A stretch of 64,000 nt of DNA from Telluria beijingensis (GTDB taxonomy: Bacteria; Pseudomonadota; Gammaproteobacteria; Burkholderiales; Burkholderiaceae_D): contig NZ_CP132480.1 of the NCBI RefSeq assembly GCF_030770395.1, positions 1,944,891 to 2,008,890 of the forward strand. Reading direction: 5' to 3'. Under the pieces are notes generated by a model, which searched no databases, was not told the DNA's origin, and worked only from the letters and a program-made list of their open reading frames with translations. Below, piece by piece: positions 56,584 to 64,000 of the stretch. The translations under genes were made by a program, and so were the position numbers. Within the stretch, counting starts at the first letter, position 1, and each line of letters begins with the position of its first letter.

Positions 56584-59468
56584 AGCGCCATGCCATCGCC
56601 CTGGCCGCCCTGCTCTCCTGCGGGGCCGCCGTAGCGCAGGACGGCCTGTACGTGCGCGGCGCCTTCAATGGCTGGGGCACCGCCGCCCCGCTCGCGGCCA
56701 AGGGCGATGGCATTTACCAGGCCGACGTCGAGGTCATGCCCGGCAACCATGCCTTCAAGCTGGGTACCGGCGACTGGAGCGCGGAATGGGTGATCGATCC
56801 CGACAAGAGCACCAGCGTCAAGCCCGATACCGATTACCGGCTGGAGCGGCAGTCCGGTCCCGAGACCTTCCTGTTCGTGCGCCAGCCGGGCACCTACCGC
56901 TTCACGATCGATACGCGCGACAAGGCGGCCCCAAGGCTCAGGGTGGCGCGCATCGCCGACGCCAGGCGCGATACCGGTATCGACCCGCATGCCGGCCACG
57001 CGGCCCAGGCCAGCCAGCAATGGCCGACCTGGGACGGCAAGGTGGAAACCGTGCGCTACTCGACGCCGGATGCGAACGCGCCGCTGCGTCGCTACGTCCA
57101 GTCGAGCACCATGCTGCTGCGCGATCCCGGTCCGCAGCACGTCGCCTACGCCGAAGAGGACGGGCTGCCGCGCGTACGCAGCGGCAACCTGGCCTTCGAC
57201 GCCCTGTTCGCCATGGCGGGCCGCGAGATGCGCCAGAATTCGGTCAGCCAGATCAACGACGGCAACTACAACGGCGGCAACGCGATCGACTGCGCCTGCT
57301 TCGCCACCGGCGAGAAATGGGCCTATGTCTGGACCCGCGACCTGTCGTACGCGGCCGACCTTGGGCTGGCGATGCTCGACCCGCAGCGGGTGCGCAATTC
57401 ACTGGATTTCAAGCTCTCGGGCTGGCGTCCCGATATCAAGGTGGCGCCGCAGGTTCCCGGCTCGCCAGACGGCCTGCAGGTCGTGCAGGATACCGGTAGC
57501 GGCGGCAGCTGGCCGGTCAGCACCGACAGGCTGACGTGGGCGCTGGCGGCCGAGGAGACGCTGCGCACCCTGCCCGCGCTAGAGCGCGCGCCGTTCGCCG
57601 CGCGCGCATTGAAAGCGCTGTCGAACACGATCGAGATCGACCGCGTGGCCGCTTTCGATTCGGTCACGGGCCTGTACACGGGAGAAGAATCCTTCCTCGA
57701 CTGGCGCGACCAGAGCTATGCCGCCTGGATCCCGGGCGACCTGGCGTCGATGGCAAGTTCGAAAGCGCTGTCGACCAATGTCGTCTATTACCAGGCGCTG
57801 AACCTGGCGGCGAAGCTGGCGCGCGAACACAAAGATACGCAAAAGGCGCAGCGCTATGCAGGCTGGGCGCTAGACCTGAAGCGGGCGATCAACACGCATC
57901 TGTGGCTTCCGGACACAGGCATGTACAGCAGCCTCACCGCCGGCCACCTGGACAACGCACCGCTGCATAAATTCGACTGGCTGGGCCAGGCGCTGGCCAT
58001 CGTCAGCGGCGTGGCCGACGAGCGCCAGGCGCGCGCGATCCTGGCGCACTATCCACATGGCCCGCTGGGCGCGCCGATGATCTGGCCGCAGCAGATTGGC
58101 GCCCCGGTCTACCACAACCGTTCGAGCTGGCCGTTCGTGACCGCCTATGGCTTGCGCGCGGCGGCGCAGGGCAGGAACGTGGCGGTAGCCGACGTCGCCT
58201 ACGCCTCGCTGATGCGCGGCGCGGCGGTCAACCTGTCGAATATGGAAAACCTCGAGTGGCTGTCCGGCCAGCCGCTGCTGCTCGACGAGAACAATCCCGA
58301 CCTGAGCGGCCCGGTGATCAACTCGCGCCGCCAGCTATGGTCGGTCGGCGGCTACCTCGGCATGGTGATCGGGAATGTGTTTGGCGTGCAGACGCTGGAC
58401 GACGCCATCGCACTGCGCCCCTTCATCACTTCGAAGCTGCGCCGCGACACCTTCGGCGGCACGAACGAGATCGCGCTGCACGACCTGCGCCTGCACGGCA
58501 AGCGCATCGACGTGCGCCTGCAGTTGCCGGCAGCGAGCGAGCAGGACGGCTATTACACCGTCGAGCGCATCGTCCTGAATGGCAAGCCGGTCAAGGACAC
58601 GATCCGCCTGCCTGAGCTGGCCGACACCAACCGCATCGAGATCGTGCTGGGCAAACTGGTGGCGGGCCAGCAGGACATCCGCCGCGTGAACGCCAATCCC
58701 TACGAGGAGGCAAGCGCAGTCTTTGGGCCGCGCGAGCCAAGCATCGACCGCCTGGAACGTGCATCTTCCGGCCCGGTCACCCTGCAGATCGGCGCCAACG
58801 GCAACGCCGCCAACGTGCGCTACCGCGTCTATCGCGACGGCAAGCTGGTTGCCGACGAGCTGCCAGCCGGGGCCTGGCGCGATCCCAAGGCGAGTGCGAC
58901 GTCCTGCTACGCGGTCGAAGCGCAGTTCACCGACAGCGGCAACGTCAGCCACCACAGCCAGCCGCGCTGCGTCGATGCGGGAATCGAGATTCCCGTGACG
59001 GATGCGCGCGTGCAGTCGAACCTGCAGGCGACGGCGCCCGATGCGCGCTTCACCCGGCCACACCTGAAGGACTGGGGCCAGCCGGAAGACCGCTTCGCCA
59101 TCGACGGCATCCGCATCGAGCAGGCTGGCGACTACCGGCTCCAGGTGCGCTACCACAACGGCGCCAACCAGGTGAACCTGGGCATCAGCGGCGGCGTGAA
59201 GTGGCTGGCGCTCAAGGACAGCACCGGCAAGGTCGTGGCCCAGGGCGTGATCCAGTTGCCGCATGCGCCGCTGCTCAAGCAGGACACGCCGAGCGTGTAC
59301 TCGACGCCGCTGGCGGCGCGCGTCAAGGCGGGCAGCTACCGCCTCGAGATGACGGACTTCTACAATATGAGTTATCTCGAGAGTAACCGCAGCTTCACCG
59401 GCGCCGGTGGCGCCGAGCCGTCGAACCGCTTCGACATCTACGGCGTGCGCCTGCTGCGTGTGAAGTGA
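56580..59468 (+). CDS. Large exported six-hairpin (alpha/alpha)6 glycosidase with pullulanase-like N-terminal domain
   Basis: A 962-residue protein. Signal MKRHAIALAALLSCGAAVAQ. Residues 22-100 (LYVRGAFNGWGTAAPL, then GNHAFKLGTGDWSAEW) resemble the starch-linked N-terminal E-set of pullulanases. About 150-620 is a six-hairpin catalytic region with KWAYVWTRDLSYAADLGLAM, typical of glucoamylase or debranching folds. About 730-790 is an Ig-like module, and about 810-962 a jelly-roll CBM-like module (DYRLQVRYHNGANQVNLGI). It probably releases glucose or debranches dextrins in the periplasm. It is translationally coupled to the GH13 gene. Exact GH family and activity are not settled. Confidence 0.75.
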   Translation: MKRHAIALAALLSCGAAVAQDGLYVRGAFNGWGTAAPLAAKGDGIYQADVEVMPGNHAFKLGTGDWSAEWVIDPDKSTSVKPDTDYRLERQSGPETFLFVRQPGTYRFTIDTRDKAAPRLRVARIADARRDTGIDPHAGHAAQASQQWPTWDGKVETVRYSTPDANAPLRRYVQSSTMLLRDPGPQHVAYAEEDGLPRVRSGNLAFDALFAMAGREMRQNSVSQINDGNYNGGNAIDCACFATGEKWAYVWTRDLSYAADLGLAMLDPQRVRNSLDFKLSGWRPDIKVAPQVPGSPDGLQVVQDTGSGGSWPVSTDRLTWALAAEETLRTLPALERAPFAARALKALSNTIEIDRVAAFDSVTGLYTGEESFLDWRDQSYAAWIPGDLASMASSKALSTNVVYYQALNLAAKLAREHKDTQKAQRYAGWALDLKRAINTHLWLPDTGMYSSLTAGHLDNAPLHKFDWLGQALAIVSGVADERQARAILAHYPHGPLGAPMIWPQQIGAPVYHNRSSWPFVTAYGLRAAAQGRNVAVADVAYASLMRGAAVNLSNMENLEWLSGQPLLLDENNPDLSGPVINSRRQLWSVGGYLGMVIGNVFGVQTLDDAIALRPFITSKLRRDTFGGTNEIALHDLRLHGKRIDVRLQLPAASEQDGYYTVERIVLNGKPVKDTIRLPELADTNRIEIVLGKLVAGQQDIRRVNANPYEEASAVFGPREPSIDRLERASSGPVTLQIGANGNAANVRYRVYRDGKLVADELPAGAWRDPKASATSCYAVEAQFTDSGNVSHHSQPRCVDAGIEIPVTDARVQSNLQATAPDARFTRPHLKDWGQPEDRFAIDGIRIEQAGDYRLQVRYHNGANQVNLGISGGVKWLALKDSTGKVVAQGVIQLPHAPLLKQDTPSVYSTPLAARVKAGSYRLEMTDFYNMSYLESNRSFTGAGGAEPSNRFDIYGVRLLRVK

Positions 59469-59480
59469 GAGGCCGACCGC

Positions 59481-60467
59481 TTACGCGGTCTCGAACGTCC
59501 CGTTGATGGGGCGCGGATCGCCGCGCCCCTTTTCCGACACCAGCAACTTGAGCCGCCCTTCAAGCACGCGGAACTCGAACGGCGTCGCCATCTTGCTCAC
59601 TTCCCCATCGGCAGCCACCTTCAGCCGCTTGCGTCCATAGAACGATGGCGTGCGCACGGTCATGCTCTTGAACGGGAACGCGATCACGTCGCCGCCCGCA
59701 CCGAGCTTGCCGAAGGCGCCGCGGATTAGCAAACCCAGCAGCCCGAGTTTACCCATCGGCTTGGGCGCCAGCGCCACCAACTGCCCTTCTTCGACCGCCT
59801 CGGTCAGGTCTTCCATGCCGACCTGCTCCATCTGCAGCCGATTATTGCCAACGAACAAGGTCGTGGTGCGCAGGCGTTGTTCCTTGCCGTCGAGCTCGAG
59901 CGTGATGCGCAGGTGGCGGTGCGGGCGCAAGGCCATCTTGATCGCCGACAGGAAGGCCACGACACGGCTGCGGCCATACTCGCGCTTGTCGTGTTCGCGT
60001 TCCTCCAGCAGCGCCGGATACAGGCCCACGCTGGCATTGACCAGGAAGATCTTGTTGTTGAGCATGCCGATCTGCACCGGCCTGACCTCGGCGCGCAGCA
60101 TCGCATACACCGCCTCGGCCAGGTCTTCCGGAATGCCGTGGGTGCGGCCGAAGTAGTTAAATGTTCCCTGCGGCAGCACGCCGAACAGGCAACCGGCCAG
60201 CACCGCCTGGTGCGCCACCGTGTTGATGGTGCCGTCGCCGCCGGCCGCGACCAGCACGCCGTCGCTGGCGACCGCCTTGCCTGCCATCTCGCGCGCAATG
60301 TCTTCCAGCCGCTCCGGCTTGTCGACCACCTCCAAATGACAGACCCGGCCCGACCTGTCCATGACCTCGCGGATCGTCGAGATGCGTTCTTCGGTCTCGG
60401 AATGCCCGGAACCGGCATTCAAGACGATGTAGAAATGGGCGTCGGGCAGCAGCTCGGTGGGTGGCAT
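59481..60467 (-). CDS. Diacylglycerol/lipid kinase family protein (YegS/BmrU type)
   Basis: A 328-residue cytoplasmic or membrane-associated lipid kinase. The nucleotide site is VAAGGDGTINTVAHQAV (about 72-88), and PQGTFNYFGRTHGIPEDLAEAV (about 99-120) matches the conserved PLGT block. NAGSGHSETEE near the N-terminus is the first conserved motif. The family phosphorylates diacylglycerol or related lipids. It is convergent with the six-hairpin gene, with only 12 bases between the stops. Confidence 0.88.
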   Translation of the reverse strand: MPPTELLPDAHFYIVLNAGSGHSETEERISTIREVMDRSGRVCHLEVVDKPERLEDIAREMAGKAVASDGVLVAAGGDGTINTVAHQAVLAGCLFGVLPQGTFNYFGRTHGIPEDLAEAVYAMLRAEVRPVQIGMLNNKIFLVNASVGLYPALLEEREHDKREYGRSRVVAFLSAIKMALRPHRHLRITLELDGKEQRLRTTTLFVGNNRLQMEQVGMEDLTEAVEEGQLVALAPKPMGKLGLLGLLIRGAFGKLGAGGDVIAFPFKSMTVRTPSFYGRKRLKVAADGEVSKMATPFEFRVLEGRLKLLVSEKGRGDPRPINGTFETA

Positions 60468-60544
60468 CGCAGGGTCGATTCGATCAGGTGGCGTTGAGGA
60501 TGCGCCATCGTATCACCGTCAATACCGCGCGCAAGGTGCGCTAC

Positions 60545-61060
60545 TCAACCATCCAGCTCCGTCAGATAGACGTCGACCGGCGGCTGGCCCGGCGCCAGGG
60601 TGGCGCGGCGCGTGAAGCGCAGGCCGAGGCGCTGCAGCAGCGCGATGGAGGGGGCGTTGCCGGGCGCGACGATCGCCGCCAGGCGCCGGATGCCCAGCGC
60701 CGCCGCATGGCGCACCGCCGCCTGCCCCGCCTCGAGGGCGTAGCCGTGGCCGCGATGCGCGGGCAGGAAGGCATAGCCGATGTCGACGTCGTCCAGCGTA
60801 TCGCGCTTGACCAGGCCGGAGAGACCCAGCGGCATGCCGTCTTCCAGCCGCTCGACCAGGTATAGCGAATGCCCGTGTTTCGCCTGCATCGCGATCGGCC
60901 CGTCGCGCAGCCCGCGCCGCGCGGCGTCGACGCTGCGCAGCTGGCGGTCGCCGATATGCTCGATGAAGGCGGGGTCGTTCACCAGCGCCAGGTAGAAGGG
61001 CGCGTCGTCCTCGGTCACGAGGCGCAGGCGCAGGCGGTCGGTGCGGAGGATGTCGGTCAT
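60545..61060 (-). CDS. GNAT N-acetyltransferase (RimJ/RimL-like)
   Basis: A 171-residue GNAT protein. It opens with TDRLRLRLVTEDDAPFYLAL, the usual RimJ/RimL-like start. The acetyl-CoA loop is FLPAHRGHGYALEAGQA (about 97-113). The C-terminal part ALLQRLGLRF is the standard last helix and strand. The substrate is unknown; relatives modify ribosomal protein N-termini or small molecules. Another GNAT gene lies 15 bases upstream on the same strand. Confidence 0.87.
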   Translation of the reverse strand: MTDILRTDRLRLRLVTEDDAPFYLALVNDPAFIEHIGDRQLRSVDAARRGLRDGPIAMQAKHGHSLYLVERLEDGMPLGLSGLVKRDTLDDVDIGYAFLPAHRGHGYALEAGQAAVRHAAALGIRRLAAIVAPGNAPSIALLQRLGLRFTRRATLAPGQPPVDVYLTELDG

Positions 61061-61075
61061 CCCCCGATCATACGC

Positions 61076-61603
61076 CTACTCGTCCGCGGTCGGCCAGTGG
61101 TCGGGATCCTGCAGCAGCTGGTACATCACATAGGCGTCGACGTGGCCCAGGCGCTTGTGGCGGAAGGCCTTGGGCAGGGTGCCGACGATGGCGAAACCCA
61201 GCTTCTTCCACAGCCCGATGGCGGCGGCATTGGTGCTCACCACGTGGTTGAACTGCATCGCCAGGTAGCCCTGGCCGCGCGCTTCGTCAAGGCTGTGCTC
61301 GCCCATCAGGCGGCCGATGCCCGCGCCCTGCGCCGACGGGCTGACCATGTACGAGGCATTGGCCACGTGGTGGCCGCGCCCGACCTGGTTCGGCACCAGG
61401 CGGTACATGCCCAGCACGCGCCCGCCGGTGCTCACGGCGACGAAGCTGCGCACGCCCTGGCCCAGCCAGTAATGGTGACCGGCCTCGCGCGAGGTCGCAG
61501 TGGTGAATACATAGCTCTCGCCGGCCACGACATGGGCACAAAAAATGGTCCAGATCGCCTCGAAGTCGGCTTCGGCGGCGGGACGGATTTCAATATCTCT
61601 CAC
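61076..61603 (-). CDS. GNAT N-acetyltransferase
   Basis: A 175-residue GNAT protein. MRDIEIRPAAEADFEAIWTI is a typical first strand and helix. The acetyl-CoA loop is VSPSAQGAGIGRLMGEHSLD (about 107-126), and NAAAIGLWKKLGFAIVGTLP (about 149-168) is the conserved final block. Relatives include phosphinothricin-type and MarR-linked acetyltransferases, but no substrate can be assigned. It is 15 bases upstream of the RimJ-like gene, forming a probable two-gene unit. Confidence 0.87.
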   Translation of the reverse strand: MRDIEIRPAAEADFEAIWTIFCAHVVAGESYVFTTATSREAGHHYWLGQGVRSFVAVSTGGRVLGMYRLVPNQVGRGHHVANASYMVSPSAQGAGIGRLMGEHSLDEARGQGYLAMQFNHVVSTNAAAIGLWKKLGFAIVGTLPKAFRHKRLGHVDAYVMYQLLQDPDHWPTADE

Positions 61604-61820
61604 GACTATCTTAATACGAATGCCAACAATGGCAATCAGCTATTTTGCCTGAATTCTCACGAATTTTCACACACCCACCGAAATCGCCGAACCGCTGCTG
61701 CGCCTCATGCTCACGCCAGTGGACCACCAAAACGTAGCAATTTTGGCACAAGTGGCATGAGGCCAAACAAACAATGCTGCGATGCAATATTACCCGTTAT
61801 AAATAAGGCACGGTTGTGCG

Positions 61821-61849
61821 TTGCAACACCCGCCAATCGTGGTTACACT
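61821..61849 (+). promoter_or_regulatory. Sigma70-like promoter of the phasin gene
   Basis: TTGCAA (61821-61826), 17 bases, TACACT (61844-61849), ending 44 bases before the start codon. The rest of 61604-61892 shows no gene. Confidence 0.5.
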
Positions 61850-61892
61850 GGCAGATATTGCAGCGCGCCATACTTGACCGATAGGAAACCCG

Positions 61893-62612
61893 ATGACCTC
61901 ACTTCCCGAGCAATTGTCCGCAGCATCTACCAGGCAACTGAGCGCCCAGCTGGATGCGCAGTTCCGCATTTTCCATACCTTTGCCGCCCAAGCGCTGGAC
62001 AACGTCAGCCGCCTCGCCTCGCTCAACCTGTCCGCCTCGCGCGCGTCGGTCGAGCGCTCGTCGCAGACCCTGCGCCAGCTGGCCGAAGCGACCCAGCCGC
62101 GCGACCTGCTGGTGCTGCGCACCCACGCCGAGCAGCAGGTGCGCGGCCTGGTCGACTACGGCCGCGAACTGTTCAACATCACCGCCAATGCCCAGCCCTA
62201 CGGCTTGCGCACGATCGCGGCGCCAGCGGCGCCAGCAGCCGCGTCGCCAGTCGCGGTTGCGGAGATCGTCCACGAAACGCCGGTTGCCGAGGCGCCGCCG
62301 GAAGCCCAGCAAGCTGCGGCTGCGGCCGCGGAACCTGCACCGGAACCGGCCGCGGAACCAGCGCCGGCGCCAGTGCCGACGCCTGAAGCCTTCGTGGTCG
62401 AGCAGGCCGAACCGATTGCCACCGCGGCCGAGGTACAGGCGACCATCCTCGAGGAGCCGGTGCCCGTGTCCGAGCCGAAGCCGATCGCCAAGGCCGTCGG
62501 CAAGGGCGCCCCGAAGGCCGCCGCCGCGCCGCAACCGCTCGCGGCCCCGGTCGAGGACAAGGATTCGGCCACCGTCACCCGCATCGGCGCGCCGCCGAAG
62601 CGCCGCAAGTAG
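61893..62612 (+). CDS. Phasin family protein
   Basis: A 239-residue protein. Residues 1-110 are the phasin helical domain (FRIFHTFAAQALDNVSRLAS and LDVRQLAEATQP-like TLRQLAEATQPRDLLVLRTH) that coats polyhydroxyalkanoate granules. Residues 115-230 are an Ala/Pro/Glu-rich tail ending in a basic PPKRRK. Tails of this type vary widely among Burkholderiales phasins. AGGAAA precedes the start. A hairpin that was its terminator is interrupted by the insertion described next. Confidence 0.85.
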   Translation: MTSLPEQLSAASTRQLSAQLDAQFRIFHTFAAQALDNVSRLASLNLSASRASVERSSQTLRQLAEATQPRDLLVLRTHAEQQVRGLVDYGRELFNITANAQPYGLRTIAAPAAPAAASPVAVAEIVHETPVAEAPPEAQQAAAAAAEPAPEPAAEPAPAPVPTPEAFVVEQAEPIATAAEVQATILEEPVPVSEPKPIAKAVGKGAPKAAAAPQPLAAPVEDKDSATVTRIGAPPKRRK

Positions 62613-62688
62613 GCCGCGCACGCTGCGGCGAACGAGGCCGCGGAATGCGCCGGACTGGCAAAACGACTACACTAGCGGGCTCTGGCCC

Positions 62689-62854
62689 TAATGCCGTTAA
62701 GTTAGCGTAAAAACCGTCGTTCCCGCTAAGGCGGGAACCTAATTCTGCGAGCGTTTCGACGACGTTAGCAGAACTTGGGTTCCCGCCTTCGCGGGAAGTC
62801 GTTACCTCCAGTGGAGGTAACGACGTGGTGGCTACTCTTAACTTAACGGCATTA
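62689..62854. mobile_element. 166-bp MITE-like element with IS4-type ends and 11-bp target duplication
   Basis: The ends are the 16-bp inverted repeat TAATGCCGTTAAGTTA / TAACTTAACGGCATTA. Flanks are the direct repeat GGCTCTGGCCC at 62678-62688 and 62855-62865. The ends resemble those of IS4-family elements, which make 10-13-bp duplications. The interior is a set of hairpins (GTTCCCGC...GCGGGAAC and TTACCTCC-AGT-GGAGGTAA) with no gene. The stretch 62613-62900 otherwise holds only the split terminator and the ABC leader. Confidence 0.85.
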
Positions 62855-62900
62855 GGCTCTGGCCCGCTTTTTTTTCGGGGCCCATTTCCAAGGATCTCGA

Positions 62901-64000
62901 ATGAGTTTGTCCAGGCTGATCGGCGGCTTCGTGCGCCGGCATTGGCAATCCTATGCCTCGTCGGCGGTCATGCTGGTCGGCGTGGCGATCTGCACCGTCC
63001 TCATCCCGCGCACGGTCGGCGCGCTGGTCGACGCCCTCGCCGCCAACCGCCTCGGCCAGCACGAACTGCTGGTCGGGATCGCCGAGCTGCTCGCGCTCGG
63101 CGTGGCGATCTACGTGCTGCGGGTCTGCTGGCGCATCCGCCTGTACTCGGCCGCCTACCAGCTGGGCGTCGAGCTGCGCACCCGGCTCTACGCGCGCCTG
63201 GCCGCGCAAGGCCCGGCCTTCTACCAGCGCCAGCGCACCGGCGACCTGATGGCGCTGGCCACCAACGACATCGACGCCATCGAGATGGCGGCCGGCGAAG
63301 CGCTGCTGGCCGCCTTCGACGGTACGCTGACCCTGGTCATGGTGCTGGGCATCATGATGCTGGGAGTCGACTGGCGCCTGGCCCTGGTCGCGCTGCTGCC
63401 GTTCCCGCTGATGGGCCTCGCGTTCTGGTATATCTCGACCCACATCCACACCGCCGAAGGCGATGCGCTCAAGCGCTTCTCCGCGCTCAACGACCATGTA
63501 CAGGAATCGCTGTCCGGCGTACGTACCCTGCGCGCCCTCGGCCTGGAAGGCCGCAGCGCGGCGCAGTTCGGTGAACTGGCCGGCAATGCCGCGCGGGCCA
63601 GCCTGACGGCGCAGAAATGGGAAGCCGCCTATGAACCGGCGGTCGGCCTCACGCTCACCGCCGCCACCGGCCTCACGCTCGGCCTGGGCGGCTACCTGGT
63701 GTGGCAAAACGAACTGACAGTCGGCGCCCTGACCAGCTTCACGATGTACCTGGGCCAGCTGATCTGGCCGATGTTCGCGGCCGGCTGGGTGCTGGCCCTG
63801 ATCGAACGCGGCCGCGCCGGCCTGGCGCGCCTGCAGCCCCTGCTCGACGCCCCGCTGTCGGTCGAGGACACCGGCACCATCGACAAGGTCGGCCAGGGCC
63901 CGCTGGTGTTCGATGGCGTCACCTTCGCCTACGGCGGCGCCGACGCGAACCTGCAGAAGCCGGCGCTCGATCGCGTGTCGCTGACCTTGGCCCCTGGCCA
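62901..64000 (+). CDS. ABC exporter, fused permease-ATPase, 3' end cut off
   Basis: The frame runs from ATG at 62901 (AAGGA at 62890-62894) off the window edge; 366 codons are visible. Residues 1-310 hold six hydrophobic segments of a type I ABC exporter membrane domain (SYASSAVMLVGVAICTVLIP, then RTGDLMALATNDIDAIEMAA and the coupling-helix region VQESLSGVRTLRALGLE). The ATPase domain has just begun (GPLVFDGVTFAYGG), before Walker A. It resembles MdlA/MdlB and lipid or drug exporters. The substrate is unknown. Confidence 0.88.
   Translation, partial: MSLSRLIGGFVRRHWQSYASSAVMLVGVAICTVLIPRTVGALVDALAANRLGQHELLVGIAELLALGVAIYVLRVCWRIRLYSAAYQLGVELRTRLYARLAAQGPAFYQRQRTGDLMALATNDIDAIEMAAGEALLAAFDGTLTLVMVLGIMMLGVDWRLALVALLPFPLMGLAFWYISTHIHTAEGDALKRFSALNDHVQESLSGVRTLRALGLEGRSAAQFGELAGNAARASLTAQKWEAAYEPAVGLTLTAATGLTLGLGGYLVWQNELTVGALTSFTMYLGQLIWPMFAAGWVLALIERGRAGLARLQPLLDAPLSVEDTGTIDKVGQGPLVFDGVTFAYGGADANLQKPALDRVSLTLAPG

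Overview
The window is 64 kb of GC-rich chromosome. The codon usage is strongly GC-biased at third positions, and gene content points to a betaproteobacterium of the order Burkholderiales, most likely Oxalobacteraceae (Massilia-like). Indicators are a PEP-CTERM protein, a phasin, glucokinase-RpiR fusion proteins, a small Trp-rich membrane protein, groESL behind a CIRCE operator, and a zapB-zapA-6S RNA locus. The assignment to a genus is inference. There are no tRNA or rRNA genes, no CRISPR array and no intact transposase gene. The genes at both ends are cut by the window edge.

Region 1 (1-16.6 kb) is mostly housekeeping and small accessory genes. It holds an NHL/M23 protein (partial), an FAD monooxygenase, a SIMPL protein, a CHAD protein, an orphan amino-acid binding protein, a DUF3617 protein, an inverted-repeat element, a cytochrome c, a LysR regulator with lgt, a periplasmic molybdenum hydroxylase operon (tri-haem cytochrome, 2Fe-2S subunit, Mo subunit), TauE/SafE, an EVE protein, 6S RNA and zapA/zapB. 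Region 2 (16.8-22.2 kb) has groESL with a textbook sigma70 promoter and CIRCE, a PEP-CTERM protein with about 16 copies of a 48-nt repeat, a lipoprotein and a UPF0158-like protein.

Region 3 (22.2-59.5 kb) is dominated by alpha-glucan (starch, maltodextrin) use. It encodes two TonB-dependent receptors with a flavin-dependent halogenase between them, secreted GH13 enzymes, a pullulanase, a large six-hairpin glycosidase, an MFS sugar transporter of SLC45/GPH type, a cytoplasmic alpha-glucosidase, phosphoglucomutase and two glucokinase-RpiR fusions. The inferred flow is outer-membrane uptake of malto-oligosaccharides, periplasmic trimming, inner-membrane transport without an ABC importer, then cytoplasmic hydrolysis and phosphorylation. 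A recurrent 15-bp pseudo-palindrome, TGTAGT-N3-ACTACA, is found in front of these genes. It resembles HexR/RpiR operators, so the glucokinase-RpiR fusions are the best candidates for its reader. Two c-di-GMP proteins, a glycerophosphodiesterase, a VOC protein, an alpha/beta hydrolase and a DEAD-box helicase are interspersed.

Region 4 (59.5-64 kb) holds a YegS-like lipid kinase, two GNAT acetyltransferases, a phasin whose terminator has been split by a 166-bp MITE-like insertion with 11-bp target duplication, and the start of an ABC exporter.
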